A program made the position numbers and the translations under genes. A DNA stretch of 64,000 nt from Triticum aestivum (Eukaryota > Streptophyta > Magnoliopsida > Poales > Poaceae), in NCBI RefSeq assembly GCF_018294505.1, contig NC_057810.1, positions 709,441,563 to 709,505,562 of the forward strand, written 5' to 3'. Positions 58,973-64,000 of the stretch are shown one piece after another (position 1 is the stretch's first letter; each line of letters starts with the position of its first letter). Under the pieces are notes generated by a model. It did no database searches, was not told the origin of the DNA, and worked only from the letters and a program-made list of their open reading frames with translations.

Positions 58973-60717
58973 TGAAGGAAATATGCCCTAGAGGCAATAA
59001 TAAAGTTATTATTTATTTCCTTATTTCATGATAAATGTTTATTATTCATGCTAGAATTGTATTAACCGGAAACATGATACATGTGTGAATACATAGACAA
59101 ACATATAGTCACTAGTATGCCTCTACTTGACTAGCTCGTTGAATCAAAGATGGTTAAGTTTCCTAGCCATAGACATGAGTTGTCATTTGATTAACGGGAT
59201 CACATCATTAGGAGAATGATGTGATTGACATGACCCATTCCGTTAGCCTAGCACTTGATCGTTTAGTATGTTGCTATTGCTTTCTTCATGACTTATACAT
59301 GTTCCTGTAACTATGAGATTATGCAACTCCCGTTTACCGGAGGAACACTTTGGGTGCTACCAAACGTCACAACGTAACTGGGTGATTATAAAGGAGTACT
59401 ACAGGTGTCTCCAAAGGTACATGTTGGGTTGGCGTATTTCGAGATTAGGTTTTGTCACTCCGATTGTCGGAGAGGTATCTCTGGGCCCTCTCGGTAATGC
59501 ACATCACTATAAGCCTTGCAAGCAATGTGACTAATGAGTTAGTTACGGGATGATGCATTACGTAACGAGTAAAGAGACTTGCCGGTAACGAGATTGAACT
59601 AGGTATTGGATACCGACGATCGAAATCTCGGGCAAGTAACATACCGATGACAAAGGGAACAACGTATGTTGTTATGCGGTTTGACCGATAAAGATCTTCG
59701 TAGAATATGTAGGAACCAATATGGGCATCCAGGTTCCGCTATTGGTTATTGACCGAGAATAGTTCTAGGTCATGTCTACATAGTTCTCGAACCCGTAGGG
59801 TCCGCACGCTTAACGTTACGATGACAGTTTTATTATGAGTTTATAAGTTTTGATGTACCGAAGTTTGTTCGGAGTCCCGGATGTGATCACGGACGTAACG
59901 AGGAGTCTCGAAATGGTCGAGACATAAAGATCGATATATTGGAAGCCTATATTTGGACATCGGAATCGTTCCGGGTGAAATCGGCATTTTACCGGAGTAC
60001 CGGGAGGTTACCGGAACCCCCCGGGGGGTTATTGGGCCTACATGGGCCTCGAGGGAGAAGAGGGAAGGAGGCAGGAGGGGGCCGCGCGCCCCTCCCCTTC
60101 CTAGTCCGAATAGGACAAGGGAAGGGGGGCGGCGCCCCCCCTTTCCTTCCCCTCTTCCTCCTCTTTCCCCCTTCTCCTATTCCAACTAGGAAAGAAGGGA
60201 GTCCTACTCCCGGTGGGAGTAGGACTCCCCCCTTGGCGCGCCCTCCTTGGCTGGCCGCCTCCTCGCCCCTGGCTCCTTTATATACGGGGGTGGGGGGCAC
60301 CCCATAGACACACAAGTTGATCTACGGATCGTTCCTTAGCCGTGTGCGGTGCCCCCCTCCACCATATTCCACCTCGGTCATATTGTCGCGGAGTTTAGGT
60401 GAAGCCCTGCGCCGATAGAGCATCATCATCGTCACCATGCCGTTGTGCTGACGGAACTCATCCCCGAAGCTTTGCTGGATCGGAGCCCAGAGATCGTCAT
60501 CGAGCTGAACATGTGCTGAACTCGGAGGTGCCATACGTTCGGTACTTGGATCGGTCGGATCGTGAAGACGTACGACTACATCAACCGCGTTGTCATAACG
60601 CTTCCGCTTACGGTCTATGAGGGTACGTGGACAACACTCTCCCCTCTCGTTGCTATGCCATCACCATGATCTTGCATGTGCGTAGGAATTTTTTTGAAAT
60701 TACTACGTTCCCTAACA
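58973..60717 (+). repeat. Element E 3' LTR
   Basis: 1745 bases; TATA at 60277-60284, hairpin at 60197-60229. Ends TAACA before GCACT. Confidence 0.92.
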
Positions 60718-62740
60718 GCACTTCTCCTTCTAGAATGCTCGGAAGAGGAGCTTGAGGCCTTTGTCCTTTGCGAAGCCTTTGAAGTACTGGCGACGCTTTT
60801 GGAGATGGAGTGGGTAGGCCCTCATCCTCTTCAGCTTGTATGGATGTTGTGACTTGTTGTTGTTGGGGAGTGTTGGGGGAGTCTTGTTCTTGCGGGCGAT
60901 CAGCCCATGAATCATCCTGTGAAATTGGCGTCAGAGGACGACCAATGCTGATGAGTTCGCTGTTCGTACGAACAGGCGATGATACCACATTGTATTCGAT
61001 CTGGGGAAGAACTTCGTCATCTTCAACATTGTCATGATGACCAATGTCTCCAGCAGCGGTGGGTTCAGCTGCTGGAATATCTTCCGCTTCAGGAGCCTTT
61101 GTGGAAGCAGGCTCATGAATAGTCATGTGAAGTTCTTGGGATGCAGATGCAGGATGAATCACTGAGATGGGTTCAACAAAAAGGGGCTCTGTGGGAGCAG
61201 CCCGATTCTTCTTGGTCTTGCGCTTCTTCTTGGAGGGAGAGGCATCAGAGGCTTCAGTATTCTTCCTCTTTCTGGCTTCTGCCTCTGCAGCCCTCGTCTT
61301 CTTCTGTTCTGAAGCGGTTGTGGTGACCTTTGGCTTCGAGCCAGTCAAGCTACATGGGAAGATAATACGTGGAGCTTCTTGGCTTGAAGGCGCAGTCTGA
61401 TCAGCAGGAAGCTTCTTCTTTTTCTTTGCTGCCATCCTGGGGTCAATGCCAGGACGGCCAAGTGACTTGCGCTTCTCAGCCTCGTTATAGGCAAGCACAC
61501 ACTTATCAGCCAAATTCTTCATGCGCTCGCGAGAGCCTTGAGCTACTTGGCGCTTCTTCAAAAATGCTTCTTTGAGCTCATGCAGCATGACCTTGAAGTT
61601 TTTGACGTCTTGAACACTTAGCTTGGCCACATGCTTCTTGAACTGAGCCTTTTCATAGTCCATCTTGTTTTTCAGCTCAACGATGCGCTGAGCAAGAGCT
61701 AGCTCAGAAGCAATGGCGCCATTGAAGGCGACACTGAGGCCAATGGGAAGCTGTAAATCGTCAAAGCTGACATTGGGTGTGTCGAACCATTCATCAATGA
61801 AATTGTGGATGATGGCCACATCAAAGAGAGGCAAGTTGTTGAAGATTTCTGCTTCTTCCTTGCTCTTTATCAGCTGCTCAAGAGCATCATCCGCAAGATC
61901 TTCATCAGTTGACAGATCAATGGGATCTTCACGCAGTATGGCGGCAGGAGTCAAGGCTTGATCAGTATGCCTGACAAGTTGCTTTTTCTTCTCCGTCTTC
62001 TTGGAGATACGAGATTGATCCTCAGACTGCACACTGGCTTCAGGTGGTGCAGTGGCCAATGGCTTCACATGAGAAGCTTTTGGAGGTGCGGCTGATGATG
62101 AAGCCTTAATCTTCTTTGGCTTCTTCGGCCTTGGAGTAGGAGCAGGAGCTTCATCAGAATCAGCATCATTGTTGGAATGATCCACTCTGGCACCATGAAC
62201 CAAGACGTAGGAGATGAGACCAGCAAGGTTTGCAAAGGGGCCAATTCTATTCGCTTCAACTTCACGTGTCCCATCCTCACGGGGAGCAGAGGGACCAGGA
62301 TTGAAGTCTAATCCCCATGACTTCTTGTTTTCCTTTGCTAAAGACACAGCAAACTGGAAGTTGCGCTTGAAGAGATTGTCGTTACGACACCAGAGCAATG
62401 ATGATGGGTCGGCTTCTTCAGGCTGTGGCCCACGGACCATGCAAGGATAGAATTATTGCGCAATGGCTTCAGCTTTGTTCTTGGGGGGAAGGCCTCGATA
62501 GATAATATCACCCCAAGGGCTCTTGATAGCATTTTTCTCTGCGTACTCCTAGGTGACGAACTTGTACTTGTACCACTGTTCAGCCCAATAGCGTCGAATC
62601 CATTGGATTCGAGTCTTGCGCTTATTGTAATCTTCTTTAGGATCTGTTTTATACATTTCTGCCAGATCCTCAGGCAGATCCTTCGAAGTTCCCCCACGAC
62701 GCTGTCTGCCACCCTTCCTTGCTGATTTTTCTGCAGCCAT

Positions 62741-63472
62741 GAACTTCAAGCTGAATGGCTTCAATACATTCAGAGGCTTCAGAGATTTACACTTGCTGGT
62801 CAAGCATGAACTGGCTTCAGGAGAATTGATATGATGCTGTAAGTATTCTACAAACGAATGCAGACTATGAGAACCAAGGGATTCTCCCACGGACATGTAC
62901 ATGTGACAGCATTAGAGATGCGAGGGAAGGGGAAGAGGTCATATGCATTCTTAGAAGATTTTGAAGATAAATCAGTTTGAAGACATTGACCTCATGATGC
63001 AAAGACATTCACTTATATGTGGTGAGTTGGTTCCAGATTTGTACCAATCCGTGAATAAGTACAAGTGAGGAATCAAACTAGATAGGAAATCTAAATGAAT
63101 AGACTAGGCATTATGAGATGCAGATAGAATAGATCTAACATTGAGTAGGCAGAAACCACTTTCGGTAAGTAGGATGAATCTATGAAGATCAAAAAGGTGG
63201 TAAAAATAGAGTTATAATTACCGCTCGACGAACTGCTAGATGGGAAGAATGAGATACGGAGCAGTTCAGCCCACCGTGCCCTAACTTGGCGACAGAGGAC
63301 ACCTATGGCAACGGCGGAGAGGACGATGTCCGCGGCCGGCGTGAGGACGGTGTTGGAGAAGTCGCGGCAGCTAAGCGCTTCGTCGCCGGCGTCGTCGCGA
63401 GCTAGTGGTGCCGCTAGGGTTTTGTCGGAGGTGGAGAGGTGGAAGAAGGATTTCTTTACCGCAGGGGACAAG
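62741..63472 (-). other. Element F leader upstream of the long ORF
   Basis: Minus strand: just after the TATA box a GC-rich leader with AAACCCTAGCGGC runs to about 63215, where GAGCGGTAATTATAAC looks like an exon/intron donor, followed by AT-rich sequence to the ORF. A 126-codon frame (63471-63091) covers this leader but reads like a translated 5' UTR. Splicing is an inference. Confidence 0.4.
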
Positions 63473-63480
63473 TATTTATA
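63473..63480 (-). promoter_or_regulatory. TATA box of the element F ORF leader
   Basis: TATAAATA on the minus strand, about 740 bases upstream of the long ORF's ATG and far from the LTR box at 48960. It suggests a promoter internal to the element, or the end of a 5' LTR promoter region if that LTR lies just beyond the window. Confidence 0.4.
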
Positions 63481-64000
63481 AGTACGTGAGAGACAAAGCG
63501 CAATTACGCTGGTGCCCCTGGTGGTTCACATGTGAGGGGTACGTGGCAAGCATGCAACATACTTAGAATTGTCCCACGTTCCCACGCCCGCTAAGTATGT
63601 CGGATGTTCGTTCCGGCTTCTCCGGATATCGACAATTTAGATGATTCATTTAAATAGGACTTGATGTTTTGTCTCTGTGTCTTCTGCTGACAAGGATGCA
63701 GAGAAGACATTCGACAGTTTCAATAGAATGCATATGATTTGGACAGATAGAGTTTGAGATAGTAAGCATAGAGAGATTAGGGTCCGATCACATTCACTTA
63801 GTTCAAAAGACTCAACTTGAAGACATAGCTATAAGTGAATGCTGTAGAGGACAGAACACTAGTATATATATATGTAATCAAATCATTATAGCGCAGAAAA
63901 ATGATGAAGATAAATTGAAATTGAAGACAAACCAAATGCGAAGTCTTTGCAAAATAATGCCATGAGTGAAACACTTCAAACAGAGAAATTTGGTGGTGGC
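63481..64000 (-). other. Upstream part of element F, nothing recognised
   Basis: No primer-binding site of the TGGTATCAGAGC type and no retroelement protein motif was seen on either strand up to the window edge. Confidence 0.4.

Larger units (their letters stand above)
52128..60717 (+). mobile_element. Element E: WIS/BARE1/Angela-clade Copia retrotransposon
   Basis: LTRs 52128-53861 and 58973-60717, starting TGAAGGAAATATGCCC and ending C(C/T)AACA. A perfect TSD, GCACT (52123-52127 and 60718-60722), lies inside the ORF of element F. The primer site GTGGCATCCGAGCC is at 53862-53875, and the polypurine tract GCAAGTGGGAGAC ends at 58972. LTRs differ by about 2% (roughly 35 substitutions by eye). 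The 5' LTR lacks about 11 bases of a short inverted repeat still present at 59205-59223 in the 3' LTR. Unlike C, the coding core is heavily degraded. Confidence 0.92.
50012..62740 (-). pseudogene. Element F long ORF (~1,377 codons), interrupted by element E and two stops
   Basis: One frame from ATG 62740 (MAAEKSARKGGRQRRGG) to 60723, resuming at 52127 after element E with no frame change, and ending at 50012. In-frame stops: TAG at 62549-62551 and a TAA at about 62456. Visible regions: a basic N-terminus; Lys/Pro-rich stretches; a helical, charge-rich coiled-coil candidate at about residues 345-430; Lys clusters that could be nuclear signals (KKKKK near 440, KKKRKTKK near 505); an acidic Pro/Ala/Glu region to about 840; a folded-looking domain at about 870-1230 (FWSHPQRSYY ... 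LQFYATLRIRGY ... HIIRRTLWPIKG); and a Ser/Pro tail. The folded part resembles the plant transposon-associated domain of uncharacterised element ORFs (PF20167-like, from memory). No gag or pol motif. Function unknown. Confidence 0.7.
48167..64000 (-). mobile_element. Element F: minus-strand LTR element with a long non-pol ORF, partial
   Basis: A 1342-base 3' LTR (48167-49508; minus reading starts TGTAAGTGC and ends CTTTCACTAACA) is preceded by a polypurine tract. Upstream of it lies a reading frame of about 1,377 codons (50012-62740, interrupted by element E) and a leader with a TATA box. No gag, protease, RT or integrase is visible between the ORF and the 3' LTR or in the 1.26 kb upstream. 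The 5' LTR must lie right of the window. It could be a non-autonomous element, or the 3' half of an element with an extra ORF after pol, as in SIRE/Maximus-type Copia and Athila elements. The window cannot decide. Confidence 0.7.

Noticed and set aside
63091..63471. 126-codon minus-strand frame near the right end
   Set aside because: Starts directly after a TATA box, is Ser/Ala-rich and crosses a likely splice donor. Better read as a leader.

Overview
The window is plant nuclear DNA of the kind that fills grass genomes of the wheat/barley tribe (Triticeae). Almost all of it is nested LTR retrotransposons. I recognise Angela/BARE1-type Copia LTRs and polyprotein, a Sabrina-like (Athila-lineage) Gypsy element and a LINE from sequence memory, so family names are working labels. 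Superfamily calls rest on visible LTRs, primer-binding sites, polypurine tracts, protein motifs and target-site duplications (TSDs). No intact single-copy host gene, tRNA, rRNA or CRISPR array was seen. There is one 115-base assembly gap.

Layout. 1-893: minus-strand LTR-like end of an element leaving the window, built on a ~155-bp periodicity. 1040-6925: plus-strand L1-type LINE, both ORFs broken and the 3' end missing. 7241-7379: Tourist-like MITE. 7578-42465: element A, a Sabrina-like Gypsy (1639-bp LTRs) carrying a non-pol ORF. It was opened by element B (9523-17145, TSD GCTAA; 4.2-kb LTRs around a 0.4-kb core) and by element C (20382-40061, minus, Angela/BARE1-like Copia). C was itself opened by element D (26472-38573, TSD GTCTC; ~4-kb LTRs, no recognisable coding core).

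42466-46747 is the only host-gene-like stretch: a two-exon DUF6598-type gene remnant with two nonsense codons (+), followed by the LRR part of a decayed NLR resistance gene (-). 46748-47113 is a short Copia LTR, and 47140-48166 is a second Sabrina-like fragment (H). Into H inserted element F (minus, from 48167 past the right edge), whose last ORF is a ~1,377-codon reading frame without gag or pol motifs. Element E (52128-60717, plus, WIS/BARE1/Angela-clade Copia, TSD GCACT) landed inside that ORF.

Relative order from nesting: A before B and C; C before D; H before F before E. LTR divergence agrees: about 20 differences in the first ~360 bases of A's LTRs, about 3 in the first ~300 of D's. Only C and E show gag-pol. 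B, D, the visible part of F, and apparently A would have to be moved by proteins supplied in trans. The features most worth a second look are the long F reading frame with its own TATA-like leader, the split 254-codon ORF of A, the core-less elements B and D, the young LTRs of E around a long-dead core, and the nearly intact DUF6598 copy.
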